This document shows positions 1-9,210 of a DNA stretch of 64,000 nucleotides, piece by piece (position 1 is the first letter of the stretch; every line of letters starts with the position of its first letter). The notes beneath the pieces were generated by a model, which saw only the letters and a list, made by a program, of their open reading frames with translations, searched no databases and was not told the origin of the DNA. A program made the position numbers and the translations under genes. The stretch is taken from the NCBI GenBank assembly GCA_963710135.1, contig CAVPYY010000006.1:620001-684000 (forward strand), written 5' to 3'. Source of the stretch: SG8-30 sp963710135. Lineage in GTDB: Bacteria > Pseudomonadota > Gammaproteobacteria > Steroidobacterales > Steroidobacteraceae.

Positions 1-135
1 GGCCAGGTGCAGCATCACCGAGCTGTCCTTGCCGATCGAGTAGAGCATCACCGGGTTCTCGGCCTCGGCGACCACCTCGCGCATGATGTGGATGCTCTCG
101 GCCTCCAGCCGCTGCAGGTGGGTCAAGGTGCTCAT
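1..135 (-). CDS. cysD: Sulfate adenylyltransferase subunit 2 (CysD), N-terminal fragment
   Basis: The first 45 codons of a gene that runs off the left edge. The translation begins MSTLTHLQRLEAESIHIMRE and continues to the PP-loop motif YSIGKDSSVMLHLA, which is the hallmark of the CysD start. The family makes adenylyl sulfate from sulfate and ATP together with the GTPase CysN in assimilatory sulfate activation, in the cytoplasm. The start is the ATG whose complement lies at 133-135. Nothing downstream of the PP-loop is visible, so intactness cannot be judged. Identity is firm because both the N-terminal signature and the ATP-pyrophosphatase loop are present. Confidence 0.93.
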   Translation of the reverse strand, partial: MSTLTHLQRLEAESIHIMREVVAEAENPVMLYSIGKDSSVMLHLA

Positions 136-204
136 GTGGACGCGAATTCTACGCCACGGACCGCCCCGAGGTGTGCTGCGGATCGAGGCCTGCGGGTGCT
201 GGCG

Positions 205-1089
205 TCAGGCCTTGCCGGAATGACCCGCCGCCGCGAGCAGGCGCCGTGCGCGCTCGACCACCGGCGCGTCGACGAAGCTGCCGGCCACGGAGATCGCGGC
301 GCTGTCGCCGGGCGCGGCGGCCTCGAACGCCGCAACCACGGCCCGCGCGTGGGCGATCTCAGTCTCGCTGGACCCGAAGACTTCGTTGGCCAGAGCGACC
401 TGGTCGGGATGGATGCACAGCTTGCCCGCCAGTCCCATGCGCCGGCCGCGCTCGGCCGACTCCCGGAACCGCGCGTCGTCCCGGTACTCGACCACGACGC
501 TGTCGATCGGCGCCGCCAGCCCGGCGACGCGCGAGGCGTGCACCAGCCGGGCACGCACGTGGGCCAGTTCCTCCTCCGACGACGACGGAACCAGGCCGAG
601 ATCGAGTGAGTAGTCGGCGATCCCGAAACTCAACCGCGCCAGCCGCGGCGTCGCGACCGCCAGGGCCGCGACGGACTCAACGCCGACGGCGGTCTCCACC
701 AGCCCCAGCAGCGCCACACCGCCCGGCGGCATGTCCCGTTCGCGCTCCAGCTGCCGCAGCACCCAGTCGATTGTGCAGAGGTCAGCGGCGCGCTCGGCCT
801 TGGGAATGACCACCCCGGCCAGCCCCGGCCGCACCACCGCGAGCAGGTCCTGGTAGCACCAGGGAGTGTCGATGCCGTTGACGCGCACGAAGCACGCCGC
901 GCCGGGCTGCGCCCCGGCGAGCTCGCCGGCCGCGGCCCGCGCAACGGACTTGGCGTCGGGGGCCACCGCATCCTCGAGATCGAGGATGACCACGTCCGCG
1001 CCGCACTCGAAAGCCTTCTGGCGCCGCCTGGCGTTGTCCGCCGGTGCAAACAGCCAGCTTCTGCACAACAGCGTCATCTCCGTGTTCAT
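205..1089 (-). CDS. HpcH/HpaI aldolase / citrate lyase beta-like (CitE-family) acyl-CoA lyase
   Basis: A 294-residue CitE-like TIM-barrel lyase. Visible motifs are the N-terminal RSWLFAPADN, the DLEDAV motif (37-42), RVNG (69-72), IPKAE (95-99), ETAVGVE (132-138) and GKLCIHPDQ near 222-230. The family cleaves malyl-, citramalyl- or related 3-hydroxyacyl-CoA thioesters using Mg2+. The start is the ATG at 1089, with GAGGAA eight bases upstream. It follows the GntR regulator by 12 bases on the same strand, so the two are probably co-transcribed. The divergent neighbours (MaoC hydratase, acyl-CoA dehydrogenase, CoA-transferases) suggest (S)-citramalyl-CoA lyase activity, as in itaconate breakdown. 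Malyl-CoA or another substrate cannot be excluded. Confidence 0.85.
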   Translation of the reverse strand: MNTEMTLLCRSWLFAPADNARRRQKAFECGADVVILDLEDAVAPDAKSVARAAAGELAGAQPGAACFVRVNGIDTPWCYQDLLAVVRPGLAGVVIPKAERAADLCTIDWVLRQLERERDMPPGGVALLGLVETAVGVESVAALAVATPRLARLSFGIADYSLDLGLVPSSSEEELAHVRARLVHASRVAGLAAPIDSVVVEYRDDARFRESAERGRRMGLAGKLCIHPDQVALANEVFGSSETEIAHARAVVAAFEAAAPGDSAAISVAGSFVDAPVVERARRLLAAAGHSGKA

Positions 1090-1101
1090 GCGTCGGATTC
1101 C

Positions 1102-1884
1102 TCAGCCACTGGTCCAGGTCGCGCCGCCGTCCGCCAACCAGCCGCGTTCCAGGCTCAGGGAATAGGTGAAGCGCTCGCCGGGATGCTCCGAAACCGACGC
1201 CTGGAACAGCTCGCCGGCTTCGTCATGGTAGCGGCGCACGACGGTGAGGCTCGGCGAGCCCGCAGCCACCTGCAGCGCGTCGCTCATGTGCGCCGGCAGG
1301 TTGCGGGCCATGACGCTGACGTCGACGCGCTGCACCTTGATGCCGTAGCGACGCTCGATGAGCTGGTAGACCGGGACGCCACCGCCACCGAGATCCGCCA
1401 CGATGGCCGCGAAACGCGGCTGCACGAACAGATCCACCCAGTTGAGCGGGGGCCGTGCGTCCTCGAAGACGCGCAGACAGGAGATGCGGATCCAGTCGGC
1501 ACCGGCCTTGCAGCCGATCAGGCGCGCGAGCTGGCGCGATGCCCGCAGCGGCTGCTGGGTTTGCACCTGGAGACAGGCGCCGGGCGGATACTGCAGCAAC
1601 GCGGCCGGGGTGCGCACGCTCTGGATGTAGGTGTTCTGCGGCTGCCGGGCGAGGACCGCCGTACCGACACCGGGCCGCCGGCCGATCAATCCCAGCTGCT
1701 CCAGCCGGCGCAGCGCTTCCCGCACGGTATGACGGCTGACGCCGAATTTTTCCGTCAATTCGATTTCGCCCGGCAGCGTCGCGCCGACTGCCAGGCGACC
1801 GCTCTGTATGTCGGCGAGCAGCGCCTCGGCCACCTTGCGGTAGCGCGGCCGGCGCAACGAACTGGCTTCACCCTTCGACTTCAT
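1102..1884 (-). CDS. GntR family (HutC/UTRA subfamily) transcriptional regulator
   Basis: An N-terminal winged helix-turn-helix (about residues 12-75, with YRKVAEALLADIQSGRL and FGVSRHTVREALRRLEQLG) is followed by a UTRA-type effector domain (about 95-240). HutC-type GntR proteins bind small metabolites and usually repress adjacent catabolic genes. The open frame extends to 1917, but I prefer the ATG at 1884 because GAGGAG lies just upstream. It is divergent from the MaoC/acyl-CoA gene set and directly upstream of the CitE-like gene, so it probably controls both directions through the operator-like palindrome at 1950-1959. The effector is unknown; a CoA intermediate or the acid itself is likely. 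Confidence 0.87.
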   Translation of the reverse strand: MKSKGEASSLRRPRYRKVAEALLADIQSGRLAVGATLPGEIELTEKFGVSRHTVREALRRLEQLGLIGRRPGVGTAVLARQPQNTYIQSVRTPAALLQYPPGACLQVQTQQPLRASRQLARLIGCKAGADWIRISCLRVFEDARPPLNWVDLFVQPRFAAIVADLGGGGVPVYQLIERRYGIKVQRVDVSVMARNLPAHMSDALQVAAGSPSLTVVRRYHDEAGELFQASVSEHPGERFTYSLSLERGWLADGGATWTSG

Positions 1885-1949
1885 CAGGCTCCTCGCGGGC
1901 TCGACCGGACAGCTCACATTGACACGCCGAGCGACCGGGACATAGGATT

Positions 1950-1959
1950 TGTCCGGACA
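1950..1959. promoter_or_regulatory. Candidate GntR operator (perfect 10-bp palindrome)
   Basis: TGTCCGGACA is a perfect palindrome in the 150-base gap between the divergent GntR and MaoC genes. GT-N4-AC matches the general GntR-family operator pattern of GT and AC half-sites. It lies 66 bases upstream of the regulator start and 75 bases upstream of MaoC. No clear sigma-70 hexamers were assigned. The operator role is inferred from position and symmetry. Confidence 0.45.
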
Positions 1960-2034
1960 TTAGACCTCATTGTTACCCCGCCGGGGAAGGGGCATCGAGA
2001 CCCCCGCCGCCGCGCCAGACAGGAGCCCCGCCCC

Positions 2035-2553
2035 ATGACCCAGCAGGCCAAGCGCGTTGGCGAGAATCGCTACCGCGAGACTTTCGGACGCTACTTCGAG
2101 GATTTCACGGTGGGCGACGTCTACGAGCACCGTCCCGGGCGCACCATCACGGACACCGACAACATCTGGTTCACGCTGCTGACGATGAATACCCACCCGC
2201 TGCACTTCGACAAGGAGTATGCGCGGGCCAGCGAGTTCGGCCGGACCATCGTCGCCAGCCCGTTCACGGTGGCGCTGATGGTCGGCATGAGCGTGACGGA
2301 CGTCAGCCAGAAGGCGATCGCCAATCTCGGCTGGCGCGATATCCGCATGACCCACCCCGTCTATCCCGGTGACACGCTGTACGCCGAATCCGAGGTGCTG
2401 GAGACGCGCGAGTCGAAGAGCCGCCCAGAGGCCGGCGTGGTCACGGTGCGCACGACCGGGCGCAACCAGGCCGGCGTGGAAGTCTGCGTGTTCGAGCGCA
2501 CCATACTGGTGGCCCGTCGCGGCCAAAGCATCGAAGATCGAGTGGACTACTGA
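2035..2553 (+). CDS. MaoC family (R)-specific enoyl-CoA hydratase/dehydratase
   Basis: A 172-residue hot-dog-fold protein of the MaoC family. The hydratase-2 signature is seen as TDTDNIWFTLLTMNTHPLHF, containing the conserved Asp and His. The family hydrates enoyl-CoA esters; close groups include mesaconyl-CoA hydratase and itaconyl-CoA hydratase. The ATG at 2035 is preferred because AGGAG lies at 2021-2025; the longer open frame upstream is antisense to the regulator. It is the first gene of a plus-strand operon, and the ribosome site of the acyl-CoA dehydrogenase overlaps its stop. The neighbouring CitE-like lyase and CoA-transferases suggest itaconyl-CoA hydratase, but that assignment is from context. 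Confidence 0.85.
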   Translation: MTQQAKRVGENRYRETFGRYFEDFTVGDVYEHRPGRTITDTDNIWFTLLTMNTHPLHFDKEYARASEFGRTIVASPFTVALMVGMSVTDVSQKAIANLGWRDIRMTHPVYPGDTLYAESEVLETRESKSRPEAGVVTVRTTGRNQAGVEVCVFERTILVARRGQSIEDRVDY

Positions 2554-2563
2554 GGAGCCCGAC

Positions 2564-3740
2564 ATGAACGCAGCCGTTGCACCGCTGACCGGAGCGACTC
2601 CCGACGAGGAAGAGCAGGTGCTCGAGGGCATCAGCCGCTGGATCGAGCGCGAGGTACGCCCGATCGCCCGGAAATTCGACCAGGCGGACGAGTATCCCTT
2701 CGAACTGGTCGAGCAGATGAAGGAACTCGGCCTGTTCGGCGCCACCATCTCCCAGCAGTACGGCGGCCTGGGCCTGTCGGCGTCGACCTACGCACGCCTG
2801 GTCGCGATGATCTCCGAGGTCTGGATGGCGCCCACCGGCATCTTCAATTCGCACCTGATCATGGCGCAGGCGGTCGAGCGGCGCGGCACCGGGCTCAGAA
2901 GGAGGAACTGGCTGCCGCGCTTCGCCAGCGGCGAGCTGCGCGGCGGCATCGGGCTCACCGAGCCGGATGCCGGCACCGACCTGCAGGGCATCCGCAGCAC
3001 CGCCGTGCGGGATGGCGACCACTACGTCATCAACGGCACCAAGACCTGGATCACCAACGGCGTGTACGGCAGCTGCTTCGCGGTGCTGGTCAAGACCGAT
3101 CCCGAGGCCCAGCCGCGCCACAAGGGCATGAGCCTGTTCATCTGCGAGAAGGGCGAGGGCTTCACCGTCGGGCGCAAGCTCAAGAAGCTGGGCTATCAAT
3201 CGATCGACACCGCCGAGCTGGTCTTCGACGACTATCGCGTTCCGGCCGGACAGCTGGTCGGCGAGCAGGAAGGCCACGGCTTCCAGCACGCGGTGGGCGG
3301 TCTCGAGCTCGGGCGCATCAACGTCGCCGCGCGCGGCGTCGGGCTCGCCAAGGCCGCGCTGATGGACGCGCTGCGCTACTGCGCAGCAGCGCAAGACCTT
3401 CGGCAAGCCGATCAACGAGCACCAGGCGATCCAGCTCAAGCTCGCCGATATGGCGACGCGCGTCGAGGCCGCCCGGCTGCTGGTGGAGCAGGCGGCGCGC
3501 AAGTACGACAGCGGCGAGCGCTGCGACCTGGAAGCCGGCATGGCCAAGTTGTTCGCCTCCGAGGCCGCCGTGTCCAACAGCCTCGATGCGATGCGCATCT
3601 TCGGCGGCTACAGCTACTCGATGGACTTCGACGTCGAGCGCTACTATCGCGACGCGCCGCTGATGTGCATCGGCGAGGGCACCAACGAAATGCAGCGCAT
3701 CATCATCGCGCGGCAGCTGGTCGAGCGGCATCCCGCATGA
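2564..3740 (+). CDS. Acyl-CoA dehydrogenase (one frameshift)
   Basis: A FAD-dependent acyl-CoA dehydrogenase of about 392 residues. The N-terminal helical part, the central GGIGLTEPDAGTD and TKTWITNG FAD/substrate region, and the C-terminal part with RIFGGYSYSMDFDVERYYRD and GEGTNEMQR are all present. The reading frame breaks after DALRY: an extra base at about 3380 moves the remainder (QQRKTFGKPINEHQAIQ and onward) into the next frame. Flanking identity is intact, so this is probably a sequence error. The start at 2564 has GAGGAG upstream, overlapping the maoC stop. The stop overlaps the next ATG (ATGA at 3737-3740). The likely substrate is a short branched or dicarboxylic acyl-CoA of the local pathway. 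Confidence 0.88.
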
Positions 3741-4932
3741 GGCTGCCGCTGGCCGGCGTACCGCGTGCTGACGCTCGAGAACTTCGGCGCCGGCCCGTTC
3801 GGCTCGATGTATCTGGCCGACCTCGGCGCCGAGGTCATCAAGATCGAGAACGCGCGCGCAGGGCGGCGACGCGACCCGCGGCATGGGGCCCTTCCTCGGC
3901 GAGCACGACAGCCATTTCTTCCAGACCTTCAACCACAACAAGAAGAGCGTCTGCCTCAACCTGAAGACCACGGCGGGACGGGACGCCTTCCGGCGGCTGG
4001 CCGCCACCTCGCACGTGGTGCTGAACAACCTGCGCGGCGACCAGCCGGAGAAGCTGGGCCTGACCTATGCCGCGCTGCGTGACGTCAACCCGAGGCTGCT
4101 CTGCGCGCATCTCTCGGCCTACGGCCGCGACAACGAGCGCAAGGGCTGGCCGGGCTACGACTACCTGATGCAGGCCGAGGCGGGCTACCTGCACGTCACC
4201 GGCGAGCCGGGATCGCCGCCGGCACGCATGGGCCTGTCGATCGTCGACTACATGACCGGCATCACCACCGCGCTCGCGGTCGTCGCCGGTCTGCTCGGCG
4301 TCGCCCGCGACGGGCAGGGCCGCGATATCGACGTCAGCCTGTTCGACGTCGCGCTGCATCAGCTGTCCTATCCGGGCACCTGGTACCTGAATGCCGGCCA
4401 GGAGACGACCCGCCTGCCGCGCAGCTCGCATCCGTCGGCCACGCCGGTGCAGCTGTTCAAGACCGCGGACGGCTGGATCTTCGTGATGTGCATGACGGAG
4501 AAGTTCTGGCGCAACCTGATCGAGGCGCTGGGACGCGACGACCTCGGCGCGGATCCGCGCTTCGCCACCATGAGCGCACGCCGCGAACACCGCGAAGAGC
4601 TGACGGAGGTCCTCGATGGCATTCTCGCCGCCCGGACCACCGCGCAATGGCTCGCCCAGCTGCGGCACCTGCTACCCGCGGCGCCAGTGCTGACGCTCGG
4701 CGCAGGCGCTCGACAACCCGTTCGCGCTGGACACGGCGATGGTGCGCCCCCTGCCGCATCCACTGATGCCCGGCTTTCGGGCGCTCGCCAACCCGATCAA
4801 GCTGGATGGCGCGCAGGCTGCCGCAGCAGACGGCTCCCGCGCTCGGCGCCGACACCGACGAGGTGCTGCGCGGCATCGGCCATGGACGATGCGGCACTCG
4901 AGATCCTGCGCCGGCAGGAGGCGCAGGCATGA
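3737..4932 (+). CDS. CaiB/BaiF family (family III) CoA-transferase, first copy (several frameshifts)
   Basis: Translating across frames gives a family III CoA-transferase of about 395 residues: MRLPLAG, then VLTLENFGAGPFGSMYLADL, the HNKKSVCLNLK segment, GWPGYDYLMQAEAGYL with the expected catalytic Asp, and GLSIVDYMTG. The family moves CoA between organic acids through an aspartyl-CoA thioester. Frame changes fall near 3761, 3861, 4702, 4813 and 4880. The first two are clear single-base insertions, so sequencing error is more likely than decay. It overlaps the acyl-CoA dehydrogenase stop and the next CoA-transferase start by ATGA, giving translational coupling. Context suggests activation of the pathway acid (for example itaconate or citramalate) with succinyl-CoA. 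Confidence 0.8.
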
Positions 4933-6045
4933 AGCTTGCCGGTCTGCGCGTGGTCGACCTGTCGCTGTTCCTGCCGGGCCCGCACCTGACGATGATGATG
5001 GCCGACCATGGCGCGGAAGTGATCAAGGTCGAGCCACCAGGCGAGGGAGACCCGGGCCGCCACATCGGACTTTCCCAGGCGGGCCACACCACCTTCTTCC
5101 GCAACGCCAACCGCGGCAAGAAGAGCGTCGTCGTCAACCTCAAGGACTCGAGCCAGCGCGAGGCCCTGCTCAGGCTCTGCGACACGGCCGACGTGTTCGT
5201 CGAGGCGTTTCGTCCTGGCGTCGCGCAGCGTCTAGGCGTGGATTACGCCGCCATTTCGGCTCGCAACCCACGCATCGTCTACGCCTCGATCTGCGCATTC
5301 GGGCAGACCGGACCAAATCGCGACATCCCGGCCCATGATCTGGCGGTCGAGGCGCTGGCCGGCGTGGTGAGCGTCAATCTGGGCGGCGACGACGAGCCGG
5401 CGATGCCGGGGCTGCCGGCTGCCGACATGGCCGCATCGTTGATGGCATTCGGCGGGATCATGATGGCGCTGCTACCGCCGCGAGCAGACCGGCCGCGGCG
5501 ACTACATCGACATCTCGATGCAGGACTCGCTGATGGCATGGCTGCCCAACGTCCTCGGCCCGGTGTTCGTCGAGAAGCGCGCGCCACGCGCCAAGGACGA
5601 GCGGACCTGGGGCGGCGCCGCGTTCTACCGCATCTACCGGACCCGGGACGGCCGGCACATCGTGCTGGGTGCGCAGGAGATCAAGTTCGTGCGCACCCTG
5701 CTCGCTGAATTCGACCGGCTGGACCTCGTTGCACTGGCCGAGCGCGGGCCGGGCCGGCACCAGGCGCCACTGGTCGAGTTCCTGCAGGCGCAGTTCGCAA
5801 CCCGTACCCAGGCGGAATGGATCGACTGGTTCCGGGGCAAGGACATCGGCTTCGCGCCGGTGAAGAACCTGCGGGAGGCATTCGACGATCCGCAACTGCG
5901 GGAGCGCGCCATGCTGCTCGTCGATGCGGACGGCATCGAGCACCTCGGGGTCCCGATCAAGTACCGGCATGAGCCGGCCGAACCCGGCTTTGCCGTCCCG
6001 GCACTCGGCGAACACAATCGCGAGGTATTCGGCGAGGGCGACTGA
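4929..6045 (+). CDS. CaiB/BaiF family (family III) CoA-transferase, second copy (one frameshift)
   Basis: A second family III CoA-transferase of about 371 residues. MKLAGLRVVDLSLFLPGPHL opens the N-terminal Rossmann-like fold, GKKSVVVNLKD follows, and AHDLAVEALAGV holds the likely catalytic Asp. GRGDYIDISMQDS and VKNLREAFDDPQLRERAM complete the C-terminal half. A single extra base near 5472 separates the two halves. It starts inside the stop of the first copy (ATGA), so they are co-transcribed. Two tandem copies may form a heteromeric transferase, as some family III enzymes do, or act on different acids; the sequence does not decide. It closes the acyl-CoA operon before the TonB receptor. Confidence 0.84.
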
Positions 6046-6127
6046 TCCGGATTGACCGCAGTCAAGGCCAGACCCGCCGGGTCGGGTGACAATCGGGCCA
6101 ATCCAACGGCCCCGGGGAGCGGCGGCG

Positions 6128-8337
6128 ATGACGGATTGCCGGAGATTCCCGAGCGACAGGCAGGTCGCGGCCGCCCTACTGGTCGCGTTGCCCGGCGTCG
6201 TGGCGGCGCAAACCGCCGCGCCGCTACCTGCCCTGCCGACGATCACCGTCATCGGCAAGCTCGAGCAGCCGCTGGCCGAGATCGCGGCGAGCGTCATCGT
6301 ACTCGACACCGGGCAGATCGACCGTACGCTGGCGCAGGACGCGCGGCAGCTGTTCCGCTTCGAACCTGGCATCAGCGTGGGCTCCGACCCGAATCGCTTC
6401 GGGCTCGGCGCAATCAGCATCCGCGGACTCGGCGGCAACCGCGTGTTGCTGGAGACGGATGGCGTCCCGGCACCGAGTGGTTTCGCGGTGGGCAGTTTCG
6501 CCGACACGGGCCGGCCGCTGACGGATCTCGGCGTGGTCGACCGGGTCGAGGTACTGCGCGGACCCGCCTCCAGCCTCTACGGCAGTGACGCGCTCGCCGG
6601 CGTGATCGCGCTGCGCACCACCCGACCGGATGACCTCCTCGATGCCGGCGAAAGCCGCGCTGCGCGGGTGCGGGCCGGATACGGCTCGGTCGACGAGGGT
6701 TGGTACAGCAGCCTGGCATTCGCCGGCAGGGCCGACGATCTGGCCGGCGCGCTGGTGATCGGCCGGCGCGAATCGGGCGCCGCCGATATCGCCTCCCGCG
6801 AAACGCCGGCCCAACCCTGCGACACGCAGTCAGGAAGTCGTTCACGCCCGTGCGACGCTCGAGACGGGGGGCGGCCCGGTCGGTCTGGCGCTGGACCTGG
6901 GATCGCCGCAACTCGCGCACCGACATCGACTCGCTGGAGCTGTCCGGTGGGCGCTTCGCCAACACCGTGCTGCTGCGGGGTGACGACACGGGCAGCACCA
7001 CGCGCCTGGTCCTCGATCAGACCCTCGAGGGCTTTCCCGCGATCGCGCAGGGCGTATGGCGGCTCTTCTGGCAGCGGGCTGAGCTCGAGCAACTGACCGA
7101 GGAAGAGCGCCGGCCGACGGCTACGGCCGCGCCACTCGCCATCGACCGTGCATTCCGCTACGAGGAAAGCACGCTGGGCGGCGAGCTGACGCTGGCCCAC
7201 ACCTTCGACACCAGGGCCGGCAGGCATCGTCTGGTGAGCGGACTCGAGTTGAGCCTGTCGAACATCGAGGAACTGCGCGACGGCAGCCAGACCAACCTGA
7301 CGACCGGCGCAGTCACCAACCTGCTGCTCGGCGAGTCGATGCCGGTGCGGGACTTCCCCGTTTCCGACGTGCTCAAGGCCGGCGCGTACCTGCAGGACGA
7401 GTGGCGCCCGGGCGACGGCCGGTGGCGGGTCATCGCGGCACTGCGGGCGGACCTCTACCGCCTGGACCCGCGGCCAGACGCCGTCTATCGCGAGGACAAC
7501 CCCAGCCAGCAACCGGTTGGCGTCGACACGTTCTCGGCCTCGCCCCGCCTTGGGCTGACCTGGGATATCCCCGCGGGCGGGACCGCGTTCCTGCAGTACG
7601 CGCACGGCTTCCGTTCGCCGCCGTTCGAGGACGTGAACATCGGGCTCGACCTGCCGCAGTTCAACGTGCGGGCGATTCCCAATCCCGACCTTCGGCCGGA
7701 GAAAAGCGACAGCATCGAGATCGGTGTGCGTCTGAGTGGCGCCGCCGTGGGCGGCTCGATCAGCGCCTGGCTGGGGCGCTACCGCGACTTCATCCAGTCC
7801 AAGGTCAATCTCGGGCCGGATCCGGCCAGTGGCGTCATCCTGTTCCAGTCCCGCAACGTCGGCCGCGCGGAGATCCGCGGCGTGGAAGCCACGCTCGAGG
7901 CCCGTCTCGACGAACTGGCGCCGGCTTTCGCCGGCGTGTCCGCCAGCTTCAGCCTGGCCTACGCGCAGGGTCAGGATCTCGAGCGCAACGTGCCGCTCGA
8001 CAGCATCGAGCCGCTACGCGCCATCGCCGGTCTCGGCTACCTGAGCCCAACCGGGCGCGGCCGGCTTGCGCTGAATGTCGCTGCCGTGGCACCGAAACGC
8101 CGCGTCGATCCGGCCACGCCGGATCCGCTGCGAATCGCCGGCTTCGCCACCGTCGAGCTGCTCGGCGGCTGGCAGATCGACGAACGCTGGCGCCTGGATG
8201 CCGGGGTGTTCAACCTGACCGACAAGTCGTACCTGGAATGGGCGGACGTGCGCGGGCGACCCGCGGCGGATCCGCTGCTCGAACTGTATCGGCGTCCCGG
8301 ACGCAACCTGGCGGTCCGCATCAGCGGCAGCTTCTGA
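6128..8337 (+). CDS. TonB-dependent outer-membrane receptor, haemoglobin/haem-receptor type (two frameshifts)
   Basis: A receptor of about 735 residues with an N-terminal signal sequence, the plug domain (about residues 50-175, including IRGLGGNRVLLETDGV and VEVLRGPASSLYGSDALAGV) and a 22-strand barrel ending in an aromatic residue (RISGSF). The plug resembles the haemoglobin/transferrin/lactoferrin group. Two +1 breaks, near 6815 and 6895, pass through all three frames but leave the product readable. The ATG at 6128 has GGGGAG nine bases upstream. It lies 82 bases after the CoA-transferase operon, so it may be co-transcribed, raising the possibility that it imports that pathway's substrate. 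Iron or haem uptake is the family default. Substrate undecided. Confidence 0.82.
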
Positions 8338-8352
8338 GGCGTCCCGGCGGGT

Positions 8353-9090
8353 TCACCGCATGGTCGACAGGCACGCCATCGGCGTGTCCGGAGCCCCCGG
8401 CACCGCGGCGGCGTGCAGCAGCGACCAGGCCAGGCAGAGGTTGGACGACAGCACCGGCATCCGGTAGCGCGCGTTGAGATCCGCCAGCACGCCGAGCGTC
8501 GGCATGCCGGTACCCGTCATGACCAGCGCATCGGCTCCGGCCAGGTCGACCTGGTCGGCCGCGCGCGCCGCATCCGCGCTGCCCAGTTCGTAGATGGCGT
8601 GGGTGTCGTGCATCACCGGATCGACACGGATGGTCGCCGAGAGCTCGAAGCCGGCCTCGCGCCAGTAGCGGCAGCCCGCCTCCGCCAGATCCTGCGGATA
8701 CGGGGAAACCAGCGCAAAGCGCCGGACCGCGAGCCGATCCAGTGCGCGGCGCAATGCCTGTGCGGCGCTGACCACAGGCATGCCGCAGCGCTGCACGGCC
8801 TCGGCCAGTAACTGCTCCTCGAGGCCCGCACCAGCCAGGTAGGACGAGCCGGTGCAGCCAAAGCCCAGGGCCGCCAGCTTGAGGACTCCGAAGGTCGCAG
8901 CGGCCTCGGGAATATGCCGTATGTAGTGCTGCAGCCGGTCCTCGACACGCGGCGCCGGGTGCACCAGTCGGGTCGCGTAAATCTCGACGCCGGCGGGCAT
9001 CAGCGCCCGCAGCTCCGGCTCGACGGTGGGATTCGCCTGCGGCACGGCGACGCCAAGGCGCGCCTGCGGACCATAGTCAGGACGGGTCAT
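8353..9090 (-). CDS. Asp/Glu racemase / maleate isomerase / arylmalonate decarboxylase family enzyme
   Basis: A 245-residue member of the aspartate racemase superfamily. The N-terminal VAVPQANPTVEPELRALMP is typical of the maleate isomerase/arylmalonate decarboxylase branch. The first catalytic Cys is at 79 (GFGCTGSSY). The position of the second catalytic Cys reads MTGTGMPTL (191-199), with no Cys, so it looks like a single-cysteine variant. The conserved LSSNLCLAW follows. Two-Cys members isomerise or racemise, whereas arylmalonate decarboxylase has one Cys. Conversion of a dicarboxylic acid is therefore likely, but the reaction is not predictable. It converges with the TonB receptor (15 bases) and is separated from nirS by a hairpin. 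Confidence 0.78.
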   Translation of the reverse strand: MTRPDYGPQARLGVAVPQANPTVEPELRALMPAGVEIYATRLVHPAPRVEDRLQHYIRHIPEAAATFGVLKLAALGFGCTGSSYLAGAGLEEQLLAEAVQRCGMPVVSAAQALRRALDRLAVRRFALVSPYPQDLAEAGCRYWREAGFELSATIRVDPVMHDTHAIYELGSADAARAADQVDLAGADALVMTGTGMPTLGVLADLNARYRMPVLSSNLCLAWSLLHAAAVPGAPDTPMACLSTMR

Positions 9091-9145
9091 GGTCGCGAAT
9101 GATACGACGTGTGGCCCCGTCGATCACGCCAGCGCCGATGACGCC

Positions 9146-9173
9146 GACGGGCGGCCCGGCTGGACCGCCCGTC
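9146..9173 (-). terminator. Hairpin downstream of nirS
   Basis: A perfect 9-base inverted repeat (GACGGGCGG / CCGCCCGTC) with a 10-base loop lies between the nirS stop (9211) and the start of the racemase-family gene (9090), both on the minus strand. No T-run follows, so it may be a weak or Rho-assisted terminator, or an mRNA-stabilising structure for nirS. Confidence 0.45.
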
Positions 9174-9210
9174 GTGGCAAGCCTAAAGCATCCCTCTGCT
9201 TGCGTGCCGG

